Assembly (NCBI GenBank): GCA_004431415.1
Contig: QPMI01000141.1
Span: 1 to 64,000, forward strand
From: Cyanophora paradoxa
Lineage: Eukaryota; Glaucocystophyceae; Cyanophorales; Cyanophoraceae
DNA: 64,000 bases
Direction: 5' to 3'
Shown: piece after piece, positions 29,388 through 40,002 of the stretch
How positions within the stretch are numbered: position 1 is the stretch's first letter
How the letters are laid out: each line of letters starts with the position of its first letter
The notes under the pieces: generated by a model
Told to the model about the DNA's origin: nothing
The model's input: the letters and a program-made list of their open reading frames with translations, nothing else
The model's database searches: none
Position numbers and translations under genes: made by a program

Positions 29388-31579
29388 CTACTCGTCGTCG
29401 GCCTCGGCCTTCTTCTTCTTCTTCTGCGGGGAGAGTCAGGGGCCGTGCGAGCACGCTCGGGGCGGGCGGGCGAGCCTTCTTCTTCTCGCCCTCCTCCTCG
29501 GCCGCCGGCTCCGCCTCCGCCTCCTCCTCCGCCGCGCGCTTCTTCTTCTTCTTCTGCGGGGAGGCGTCGGCGGCCGGCGAATGCACGCGGGGGCGCGGGT
29601 TCAGGGGCCCCGCACCTTCTTCTCGCCCTCCTCCGCAGCAGCCTCCTCCGCGGGGGCCTCCTCCTCGGCCGCCGCCTTCTTCTCCTTCTTCTTCTTCTCC
29701 GACTTGGGGGCCTCCTCCTCAGCGGCGGCCTCGTCCTTGGCCGGTGTCTTGGGCGCGTTGCCCTTCTTGAGGTCGGGGTGGCCCTTGACCCAGTCGGCCG
29801 GGGTGGACTCGTTGGGGCGCCCGTGCTTGTCGAGCTTGCCGGCCGCCACGAGCTTCTTCTTCTCCTGCGCCTTGGGCCCGAGGCCCCACCGTCGCGGGTA
29901 CGTGTCCCGCTCCATGATCACGCGCTTGATCTTGGCCACGACGCCGTGGTCGCAGGTCGCCATGTCCGCCGCCGACATCTCCGCGATGCCCATCGCCACC
30001 GCCTCGCCCTTGGTCGACATCAGCACGCACTCCTCGCCGACCTGTGCCGCCGCCGCGTGGGTCGCCCGGCCGAGCGCGGAGCGAGCGCGCGGGCCGGGGC
30101 CGCAGCGGACCTCGATGCCGCCCTCGAAGCGGAGCAGGCCGGGGATCATGAGCTTGGCGCCGTAGCAGATGGCGTTGACCGCGCTGTCCTTCACGACGAT
30201 GCGCTTGAAGCCCGTCAGCACGACCTCCAGCGGCCGGATGACCCGCCGCAGGTACGTCTCTGCCGCCCCGTCAGCGCAGGGCGGCAGAGAGAGAGAGGGG
30301 CGGCGCCGATCCGCACCGTCCTTGTTGTTGTCGTACAGCCACTGCGCGTCCAGCACGTCGTGCATCGTGCACATCGCGTCCTGCTCGCGGAGCGGACAGT
30401 CAGGACTCTAAACGCAGGGCGCTGCGCACGCGGCGCGCTCGCCTTTTCACTGAGGGCACCGGAGCGCACACGCCGCAGCTCCTGCATGTGCGCGCCCACG
30501 CCGAGGAGCAGGCCGATGTGCACACAGAGCGTCCGGACGTACGTGCCGGCCTCGCAGCTGATCCAGAAGACGCCGAGGTGCCTGCACAGCGAGGGTGAGC
30601 GCAGGAAGGAGGGGGCGCGAGCGACGGGACGCACCGCTCGGCATCGTACTCGATGAGCTTGCTCTCGTAGATCGTGCGAATGCGGAGCTGGCGCTTGACG
30701 GCCGAAATAAGCGGGGGCCGCTGGAAGAGGGCGCCGGTGAGGGTCTCGATCGCCTACGGCAAGAGAAACCGTTAGCGAAGCTGCCAGTCTGTCGCCCAGC
30801 CGCCCAAGAGCATGCGCGGACCCTTGCGAGCTTGGCCTGGCTCTCAATGGGGCCGTGCAGCCTGATGACACCGACGTACTCCTTACCTGCACGCAGCGCA
30901 CTTCAGGGGCGCGCGAGATACGGCAACCGAGGGCAGGCAGGAGGGAGCGCCGCACCGGCGCTCTGCTGTGCCTTCACGAGGCGCGTAGCGCGGTCTATGC
31001 AGATGATGAGATCGCCAGTAACTTTCGGGTCCAGCGTGCCACTGTGGCCAGTCTTCTCGACGCGAAGGATGCGCTTCACCCACGCGACGACCTCGTGCGA
31101 CGAGGGATTCGCGGGCTTGTCCAGGTTAATGATGCCATACCTAACCGCAATTCAGCGAACGCCTCCCCCCCGCGACAATCCTCGCCCTTGCGATCGGGAC
31201 ACGCACCGAATGTACTCTTGCAGCGGCCGCTTCAGGGGCGAGTTTCCGGCCGGGATCGGCGTGTAATGTCCAGTGCGCACGTGCAGCTTGTCGTAGTTCT
31301 GCGTCCGAGGCCCCAGCGAGGGGTGGGTTCAATCGCGATCCAGCCGATCCCGGCGGGGAGCGCGGCACCTTCAGCAGCAGCGGCCACTTCGATGTGTCGA
31401 GTGTCGGAGTAATCGTCTCCGGCTTGATCTGGAAGTCTTCGGTGACCTGCTTCTCCGCGACCGACTTGCGCTCCTTCTTCTCCTTCTTCGCGCTCTTCGG
31501 CTTCTCTGGAAAGGGGGGCGATCAGTTCATTGAACCCACGCTAAGCAACCGGAGGCCTCGCACCCACGTCGGACGGCAT
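29388..31579 (-). CDS. CBF5: Dyskerin/CBF5, H/ACA pseudouridine synthase
   Basis: Catalytic subunit of H/ACA ribonucleoproteins, which turn uridine into pseudouridine in rRNA in the nucleolus. A short first exon (ATG 31579) is followed by a lysine-rich exon ([14 protein letters not shown]), [43 protein letters not shown] and [15 protein letters not shown]. The last holds the catalytic aspartate of the TruB/Cbf5 motif. Further exons give [31 protein letters not shown], then the PUA region ([30 protein letters not shown]). The C-terminus is a long Lys/Glu/Ala tail on several small exons, as in dyskerins. The gene is divergent from the AIMP1-like gene, with only 63 bp between the start codons. 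Confidence 0.92.
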
Positions 31580-31642
31580 CTTTGCTACCTGCTCGCCACC
31601 CGAGATTAGTGTACCCCCGTCGCGTGCGGCATCTGCAGCGAA
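31580..31642. promoter_or_regulatory. 63-bp bidirectional promoter region
   Basis: Lies between the start codons of dyskerin (-) and the AIMP1-like gene (+). It must hold both 5' untranslated regions and any core promoter unless transcription starts inside the neighbour. Confidence 0.6.
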
Positions 31643-33878
31643 ATGGCGATGCAACCGACGCTCTGGCTCGGCCATAATGCCGGATCCCTGCTCGTGGCCA
31701 TCGCCGCGAAGGCAGTGGGCACCAATGCGAAGATCTCTGCTGGCCCCGGCCCGGCCCAGTCCGAGTTCCGGGTCAGCGCGCGGCCCCGCGCGCTACCGGA
31801 CCGCGCAGTCGCTCACCAGGTCGCGCGCAGGTCCCGGCGCTTCGCAAGGCCGACGGCTCTGTCAGCGCAGACGCCGCCGCGATCGCGTTTGGGCTGTTGG
31901 AGGGGCACGCCGACGCCGCCTCGCTCATTGGCGGCTCGCCCATTGAGACCGCGGAGGTCGGCGGATGCCCTTTCGTTTGCTCTGCGTCGGCTCGCACGCT
32001 CCGCTCACTGGACTGCAGGTCCAGCAGTGGCTCCCGTTCGGCTCGACGCGCCTGGGCGACGACGCTGCTCAGAGCGCCTCTCTGGAGGCCCTGAACGTGC
32101 AGCTGCTCTCGCGCGTCTACCTGGTGGCCAACCGCTTCACCCTCGCCGACGCCGCCGTCTACGCCGCCTTGCACCCGATCCTCGTGCGCGCGCGCCGCCG
32201 GCGCCGGCGCGGGGCGGCACCAGCGCGACGGCTTCCGCCCTGAATGTGCCCTCGCAGGCGGCTGTCGCGGAGGCGGACCGCGGCAAGCAGTACGGCAACG
32301 TCTGGCGCTGGTTCGACTGCGTCCAGGTGCCCCTCCCCGCCACCCCGGCCGGCCGGCCCGCCGTGCCCGCCGCCGCCGCTCTGCGCCCGCGGACCGACGG
32401 GCCGTTCTCAGAACGACCCGCGCGTGCGCAACTCCGGCGTCGCCCCGCCGCTCCTCGCCTTCAACTCGCGCACCGCCTACACCGCGCCCAAGGTCCGCCC
32501 GTGCTTTTCAAGCTGCCCGCCCCGCGCCCCGGCCGCGAGCGACCCCCGCGAGCGCAGAAGGCGGCCGCGCCCGCCGCCGCCGCTGCCGCCCCGGCCGCCG
32601 CCGCTGGTGCGGACAAGAAGAAGGCCGCGCCGGCCGCCGCCGCCGCCGCCGGCGACAAGAAGGCCGCCCCCGCCAAGGACGCCGCCGTGCGCCCGCCCGC
32701 CCTTCCTCCCTGCGGCTCGCTCGCCCTGCCCCAGCCGACCCGGCGGCAGGCCCCCGCGGACAAGAAGCAGGCGGGCGAGAAGAAGGAGAAGAGCGAGAAG
32801 GTGCGCGCGGGGCGTGGGGCGGGCGCGGGCGGGACGCGCTTGCCGACGGGCCGCGCAGAAGGAGGGCGCTGCCCCCGCCGAGGGCGCCAAGGGCGACAAG
32901 AAGGCGCGCGCCCCGCCCCCGCCCGCGGCGGTCCGCCCGCCCTGCACGCGCCCCTGAGACGGTAGCGGCGGGGCAGGAGAAGGGCGAGAAGAAGGAGAAG
33001 CCGGCGAAGGCCCCCGCCGCGCCCGCCCCCGCCGAGACCGGTCCGAGCTCTGCCGCCCGCGGCCGCGGGGCGCGTCCGACCCGGGGCACGCCCTCCAACG
33101 CGCAGACCAGTCGGACATCTCGCGCGTGAACCTCAAGGTCGGCCGCATCCTCAAGGCCTCCAACCACCCCGACGCCGACAGGTCCGCGCCCGGGCCCCCG
33201 AAGTCTACTGCGCCCGTCCTCGCACCGAAGAGAGGCGCGCGCGCCCCGGGCAGCCTGTACGTGGAGGAGATCGACCTGGGGGAGGGCCAGCCCCGCACCG
33301 TCGTCTCGGGCCTGCGCAAGTTCATCCCCCTCGAGAAGATGCAGGACCGCCTCGTCGTCTGCGTCGCCAACCTCCCCGCCGCCAAGGCCCGCGCTCCGCT
33401 CCGCCCCGCCCCGCCTCGGCGCCGCCCTCGCGCGCTGAGGCCGCGGGGGCGGCATGCGCAGATGCGCGGCATCGTGAGCCAGGCGATGGTCCTCGCCGCC
33501 TCCAACGCCGAGCACACCGAGGCGCGCCCGCCCCGCCCCGCCCCGCTTGAGCGTGCCTGAGCGGCGGGGGCGGCCCGGGGGCGCAGGTGCAGCTGGTGGA
33601 GGTGCCGGAGGGGACCAAGGTGGGCGAGCGCGTCTTCTTCGAGGGCCCCGAGGCCCAGCCGTGGGCCGACCCCGAGGAGGTCCTCAACCCCAAGAAGAAG
33701 GTCTTCGACAAGGTCGCCCCGGTGCGCGATTTCGGGTCCGATACTTGGGCGGCTGCCGAGGAGGGGGGTACAGGACCTCCGGACGGACGCGGCGGGGGTG
33801 GCTATGTACAAGAGCATGCCGATGCGGACCAGCGCCGGCATTTGCAAGGCCCCCATCCCCAACGGCAACGTCCGCTAG
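31643..33878 (+). CDS. AIMP1/Arc1p-type tRNA-binding synthetase cofactor
   Basis: Binds tRNA and tethers aminoacyl-tRNA synthetases. The N-terminal part is GST-like (LVAIAAKAVGTNAKI, then FGLLEGHADAAS, LSRVYLVANRFTLADAAVY and VWRWFDCVQ). A lysine/alanine-rich linker follows. The C-terminal EMAP-II OB-fold is highly conserved: NLKVGRILKASNHPDAD, SLYVEEIDLGEGQPRTVVSG, LPAAK joined to MRGIVSQAMVLAASN, VQLVEVPEGTKVGERVFFEG, and a last exon ending at 33878. Conservation forces two GC-AG introns, 33387-33461 and 33522-33586, beside a GT-AG intron at 33722-33773. It could instead be a fused tail of a synthetase, but no synthetase core is present. Confidence 0.88.
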
Positions 33879-34032
33879 CCCGCCGGCGCCCCTCCCGGCT
33901 CTCCCCCCCTCTCTCTTTCTCTCTCTTTGAGTGAACTCGCCCCTCTGAAGTCAATGCGCCGCACCTTCGCTGGGGGCCAGGCGGTGGGGGTGGTGCGATG
34001 CGCGGAAGCGTCCCTATTGATAACAACGACCG

Positions 34033-34695
34033 CTAGTCTGTGAAGCGGGGCCGGGATACGTGGCCGCTCGCGGAGTCGGGGGCCGCCCCCCCGCCGACGC
34101 CCGGCTGGTGGCCGCCCGGCTTGCCCCACAGCTCGTACTGCGCCCACCGCGGCCGGCGTCAGCGATCGCCGCGCCGTGCGGCGGCGGCGGGAGCATCGGA
34201 CCGGGTTGGGGAAGTCTGATCGCGGCCCCGCTGTCGCCTGCGGCGCGCTCCCGTACCCGTGCTGCGCCTGCATCGACCGCGGATTAAGAGAGGCGTTCTT
34301 GCACGCGAACAAGGGGCGGCCGCGCCCGACCGCACCGGCGCGGCGGCCGCGGCGGCCCTGAGCATGCCGTAGTTCTCGCTCTTCGGCGCCCCGTGCGCCC
34401 CGCCGTAGCCACCGCTCCCATGCGACGAGCTAGAGCCGTAGCCGCCGGATCCGTGCCCGGAGCTCGAGCCCTGCTGCGGCGCCGGCTGGCCTGCGCGTGC
34501 ACGCGAGTTAAGATCGCCTCGCGTGCCGTTCGGGTACGAGCGCCGGGAAGGGAGCTAGGCGCTAGTCTAGCTATCCGGAAGCGACGACCCGCACGGCGCG
34601 GCCGGGGCGCGGTCGCGCGGGCCGCTCTAGGCGGCGCGCTCGCTCCTCTGGGACGCACCGAAGTTGTGCTTGTAGGGGTTCGGAAAGTCTCCCAT
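34033..34695 (-). CDS. Short Gly/Ser/Tyr-rich protein with two DFPNPY motifs
   Basis: Four exons fit one frame: 34695-34659, 34490-34336, 34267-34202 and 34137-34033, all GT-AG, giving 120 residues. The protein opens MGDFPNPYKHNFG, has a low-complexity middle (GSSSGHGSGGYGSSSSHGS), then an alanine run and AQHGYGSAPQ. It repeats the opening motif as SDFPNPYELWGKPGG before a polar tail. I do not recognise the family. The repeated DFPNPY at both ends of a disordered linker looks like a bivalent short linear motif, perhaps an adaptor or scaffold. A partial copy of the gene lies at 38548-38892. Confidence 0.6.
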
Positions 34696-35071
34696 ATTGC
34701 GGTCCTCAGGCTTATGCAGTGCGCGAGGCACCTAGAATTTGGCTAGAACGCTGCTGGGGTAGGGTGCTTGGGTACAAGGCAGTATGGAATACATGACCCC
34801 CCGCCAACACTTCGTTCGCTGACCGAGTTTGTTCAGAGGCTCCAGCCTTCCGATAAGATCAAACCCCCTGCTATGCTGGATCGGCCATCTCCCTGAGCTT
34901 CGCAGTTTCATCAGCGGCGATTAAGGACATCTTCGCTGCCGTGCCGGTTGATATCGAGTTCGGGCAGCTAGCTATAGGGTCGCAATCGGCGCGCAAGCGC
35001 GCACGTGGCGTGGTAGGACTTGCGCATACTTTGAACCTGCATCGCTGCGAAACAGAACTACTCTCATCGAC
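34696..35071. other. Divergent upstream region, no gene seen
   Basis: 376 bp between the Gly/Ser-rich gene and the kelch gene. No distinct motif was found. Confidence 0.35.
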
Positions 35072-38000
35072 ATGCACACGCGACTAAGACCGCGGCAGCA
35101 GCAGCAGCAGCAGCAGCAGTTGCATGCGCAACTGCAGCTGGAGCTGCACATGCGTCCTCGAGCTCCGGTCCGATGCACACACGCACAGCACCGCCCCATA
35201 ACTACAGCTATCCATTCGCATGCAGCTGCAGCCGCATGCGCAATTCGCAAGTGCTTCTTGGCCCCCGTGCTCGTAGCTCTCCTGTTCTGCCCCTCCGTGC
35301 ATGCCTTCGTCCTCTCGAAAGTTGTCGCGAGCATCGCCGGGGGCGGCTTGGGCCCGTCCGCGCGCCAGACTCAGGTCCGAGCGCGCGCTGTGTACATGCG
35401 CTCCCCAAGCCCGCGGCCGCGCTCATGATCAGCCCCTCGAGCTCCGGTCCGAGTTCGGAATTAATCTCGCTGTGCAGGGGGCGGTGGTGGGCGATTCGCT
35501 GTACATTCTGGGTGGGCGCTGCGAGGACACGACGAGCTACCTGACCCCCGGCGCGGTGTGCCCGGATCCTTACTGGCGGGTGACGTGCGGCGCCGGCGGG
35601 ACCAGTGCGCTCGAGCTCGTGCCGCAGCTGTTGTTTTCGGCGCGGCGAGGGCTGAGCGGGCCGCTGCGCACTCCCTCAGACTGCTCGTCCTTGGTCGCGG
35701 AGGCCGTCTCGTTCTCGGGCGGCCCCTCCGAGGTGGAGGGCCGGGTGCGCCCCGCCCTCGAGCCCGCGGCCGCGGCCGGTGCACGTGGGGCTGCTCGTGA
35801 TCGACCCCGCTCAGGGGCGGGCGGCCGTCGCCACCGACGGGCAGCGGTACATCTGGAGTGCGAGCGGCCCTAATGCCCCCTTGCCCCTTGCCCCTTGCCC
35901 GGCGGCCCCTTGATTTGAGCCTTCCGCGCAGCTCACGGGGGGTTGCAAGAGCTGCAGTTCTCTTCGGCCTCGGGCTCGAGCCTGGACGTCTTCGGTACAC
36001 CTTTGCCTTCGGCTGGATCACGAGCCCCCGCCGCGTCGCTGACTGCGCCGGCACCCCGCCAGATGTCCAGACGATGACGATGACGCACTTGTCGAACTCG
36101 CAGCTCACCCGGCACGCCCACTGCCTGGTTCGCGTCGCGATCGAGGAGAAGACTTCCGACCCCGGCCCCCTCTCCCGGCGCGGGTCCTTTCGAAATTCTG
36201 ACCGCGAGCCGCCGGGCAGGCGTACTACGGGGGCGCGCTGTGGGGCACGCAGGGCTTCGGCTCCGACTTGTACTGTGCGCGCTCGCCACGGCCAACGGCC
36301 CTGGACCCTCTCTCCATTGGCGCCTGATCACGTGAGCGCAGCCGGCGGCGACCCGAACACGCTCGTGCGGAACGGTGCGGCTTTTCATCGTGTACCCCCG
36401 CTGCGTGCCCGGCTTTCCCTCGTCGTGACGCGCTCCTCTGGCAGATCTGTGGAAGTACGACCTCAACTCAGGTGAGGCCTTCTGATTCAGCCCCGCCCAT
36501 TCCCCCCGCCCATTCCCCCCTCCCCCTCGAGCTCTACCTTCGCCCCGTGCCTCGAACTCTCTCGGCGTCAGGGACGTGGACTTACAATGTCATCCCTTTC
36601 GACTGGAACTGGTTCCCCCCGGTGGGTTCGAGCTGGGGCCGGGCTTAAACTCGCAGGCTCACGATAGCGCGCAGCCGCTCGAAGCGTCCGTGTGCTCCCT
36701 GTTCGGCTCGAAGCTCTACGTGTACGGGTGCGTAGCTGGGCCGGGCTCTTGGCTCACTGCGTCAGTGATCGGACCGTGCTCATGATCATGATCACCTTCT
36801 CCGCGCGCAGGGGAAGGGGCATCGGATGGGACGCCGTGAACTCTGTCGCGACCTACTGGTACAGCTCCGGGCTCGCGTGCGCGCCCCTCTTCCCTCGCTC
36901 GAGTTCGCTGAGTCGCGCTGAGTCGCGCTCCACTTGCGCCCGTCCGCTTTCCGCTTCAGGTTCGTGGACCTGGCCTCGCCGGCCCCCGCGTGGAACGGCC
37001 TCGAGTCGCTCCACGCCTCCTCCGCGTACGGCCACCCCGCCGACCGCGGGCTCGCCTGGTGCGGCGCCGGCGCCCCTCCCCGCCCGCCCCGGCGGCGGCC
37101 CCGCTCCAGCTGCAGCCTCCTTGCTGAATCGGGGCCCTCCGGCAGGTCGTGGGTACGCGGCTTTGATTACCGGCCCTGACCCCCGACGCCTGACCGTGAT
37201 GTCACCGTTGACGTTCTTCCACAGCGGACGTCCACTGACGCATGGGTACCGCAGCGCTCGCGCACCGCGGGACGATCTCGCTGCGTTGCATGCTCATGCT
37301 CACTCGCTGCGCGCCCGGGGGCCAGGTGGTGTTCGGGGGTACGAACAACGTCGGGGTGACCGCGGCTCCCGCGAGCGACCTCTCGGACGCGTGGATCCTG
37401 CGGCCGAGTGCGCAAGCGCGCCCCGCGGCCCTGCTCCCCTCGCCGTGACCGTGACCGCGACCTGCACGTGTGCGCAGTGTGCGGGACGAGCGGGGCCCCC
37501 TGGCAGCAGGTGCGTGCCTCGAGACCCGCGAACGTCCCCCCCCCTCCCCCCCCCCTCTTCTCCCCCTCCCCCCTCCCCCCCCACCGCGCTCATTTCGTTC
37601 GCAGGCCTCCTTGGTCAAGGCCCCCGAGTTCATAGGCCAGTTCGGTGCGCGGCGCAGCGCCCCCGCGAACCGCCCCTCCAGAACTTGCAATTGAGAACGC
37701 GCCTCGGCAGGGGGCGCGGTGGGGTACCTCGCGAGGGGGCGGGCGGCGGTGCTCTTCGGGGGCATGGCGCAGGAGGGCCAGCCCTACTCCCTCTCCTCCG
37801 ACTTCTTCGTCGTCTCCGGGCCAGGTCCCCGCCCCTTCATTCTTAAGCTTACGATCATCGCTCTAGATCTGCGTTAACGTTCATTCGACTCGCTGAGCAA
37901 CTGATCGTGATCCATTTCGCGCGCGCGCAGCCCCCCCGCCCCACTGCGCCGCTATCGAGGTCCTCCCCGCCCCGCGCAGGCTCAAAGCTGCAGGCGCTGA

Positions 38001-38075
38001 CCGGGGAGCCGGCCTTAGGTCACGGGCGGGAGCATCCACATCTCGGGGGGCGGGCAGTTGACAATGACGCAGTAG
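35072..38075 (+). CDS. Secreted kelch-repeat protein
   Basis: A hydrophobic segment (CFLAPVLVALLFCPSVHAF) near 35250-35310 looks like a signal peptide with cleavage after VHA, so the product is probably exported. Kelch blades follow on separate exons: GAVVGDSLYILGGRCED, LWKYDLNS joined to GTWTYNVIPFDWNWF, LFGSKLYVYG, GGQVVFGGTNN with SDAWIL, and GRAAVLFGGMAQEGQPY with SSDFFVV. The double glycine after hydrophobic strands and the W six residues after a D-L box are kelch features; five or six blades could close a propeller. The start is uncertain: the ATG at 35072 precedes a CAG run, and another lies near 35150. The last exon is also tentative. Confidence 0.65.
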
Positions 38076-38547
38076 GCCCTCTAGATCTCCCGCAGTGCGG
38101 ACCGCTGTGACCTCTCTTCCGCTTGCGTGCCGCAATGCGGCTAGTTTACGCACTCGAAAACAAAGAACAAATATGTAATAATAGTATTACGGGATCACGA
38201 AAGCTTTAATTTGGACCATTCGCACGCCCTAACGAAACATCCGTGAGCGGCCGGGGCAGGGGCGGGCGGAATCAAGGGGCGCACCATGGCCAGCTACCTG
38301 AAGCTTCGGTGGGACCGCCGTGGCTGCGCCCTTGCACGCGCGCATTGAAGGGCGGAATCGGAGTGCTCATTGCATGCGCCGAGGCGACGAGGCGAGGCGG
38401 AGGCAGCGAAGCGCGCGAGGGGCACGTATGCACAGAAGCTCCCGCACAGAGGCAGACTGAGGGTAGCGAGGCACGCCCGTCTGCGAGGCAGACTGAGGGG
38501 AGCGTTCGTGCGCGCGAGCGATGGGCGGCGGGGCCTCGCTCGCACCG
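38076..38547. other. Intergenic with short AT-rich patch
   Basis: AT-rich at 38150-38215. A repeated GAGGCAGACTGAGGG unit lies at 38450-38510. No gene is seen. Confidence 0.45.
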
Positions 38548-38892
38548 GCGCGGCGGCCGCGGCGGCCCTGAGCATGCCGTAGTTCTCGCTCTTCGGGGCC
38601 CCGTGCGCCCCGCCGTAGCCGCCGCTCCCGTGCGAAGAGCTGGAGCCGTAGCCGCCGGGTCCGTGCCCGGAGCTCGAGCCCTGCTGCGGCGCCGGCTGGC
38701 CTGCGCGTGCACGCGAGTTAAGATCGCCCCGCGTGCCGTTCGGGTACGAGCGCCGGGAAGGGAGTTAGGTGCAAGTCGAGCCATCGGGAGGCGACGTCAC
38801 GCGCGGCGCGGCCAGGGCGCGGTCGCGCCGGCCGCTCTAGGCGGCGCGCTCGCTCCCCCGGGACGCACCGAAGTTGTGCTTGTAAGGGTTCG
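38548..38892 (-). pseudogene. Truncated duplicate of the Gly/Ser-rich gene
   Basis: About 345 bp closely matching 34333-34682, covering exon 1 after its start, intron 1 and exon 2. The start region is replaced: the frame that reads NPYKHNFG is preceded by an in-frame stop, and exons 3 and 4 are absent. The coding frame of exon 2 is nevertheless intact, differing for example by GHGPGG in place of GHGSGG. Probably a dead segmental copy about 4.2 kb from its source. Confidence 0.75.
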
Positions 38893-39008
38893 CTCATCTC
38901 TTAGAAGGGCGTAGGCACCAGCGCCGGACGCACAAGCCCACGAGAGCTGTTCGATGGCGTGCCCTATGCGACGAGCGTACCCCCTGCGAAGACTTCACTG
39001 GCGGTGCG

Positions 39009-39942
39009 ATGGACGAAGAGGAGGCTCCGATCGACCTCGACGTGAGCACGGTGCTTCGCCGGCGCTTTGCTTCCGCCCTTCGCGAGCTTCGACGCAGGAA
39101 CCGTCGGGGAGCGGGTTCTCTTCGGACTGGCATCAGACAGCCGACGACTCACTAACAGCAATATCGGAATTCTTACACACGGTTCGCGGCGCATCGAGGC
39201 GCTCCCAACCCGCCGGCGTTGCCGCTCTGACTGCGGGTCTCGGGGTTTCGCAGTGCGGGTATGAGCGGGCTAGCCAGGTACTAGAGGAGAGCAGGCCGTC
39301 ACTCAGGCTGTCGGAGTCGCACCAAAGACTCGCTTTTCAGCGCCTCGCCCGCGCGCTACAGGTCAGCTCGAGGCATGTGGCAAGACGCCTGCCCGGTTGG
39401 CTAATTCGCCGGGTGCAGGTCGTGTTGCGGGCTTCGCCTTCATCCAGCAAGTCGGCAGAAGCGTCAGAGCCCGACGTGCAGGTCAGGATCGAACCTATGG
39501 ACGCGATGGATGTTGGTACGTACGTGCGCCCGTTCCGCCCCGCGCGCCTCACGCTGCCCCGCGACCAGACGAGAAGCCGGAGAGGCCGACCAAGCGCATA
39601 AAGACAGAGCCACCAGACGAGCCAGACAGCGGCGGCGTGCCGAGCGAGACAATTCGAATCACAGCCGTCAAAGCGGAGGTGCCGCGTGCGCGTGCTCCTA
39701 CACACGCACCACGCTGAGGCCGCGCCAGGTGGACAAGCGACTGGATGATTATATCGCCACGGGCATCAAGGACGCCCAGGACGCGAAACCCAGCCTCGGC
39801 GCGCGGACGGAAGGTCCGCCCGGCCCGTAGCTTTCGGCGCGCGCCACCGACCCTCCGCTGATCCCGCCCCCGCAGACGAGAGCGCGCGAACGCTGGGGAT
39901 GCAGAGCGAGCGCATGAAGATCCTGAGGCCGCCTGCGCAGGC

Positions 39943-40002
<60 letters not shown>

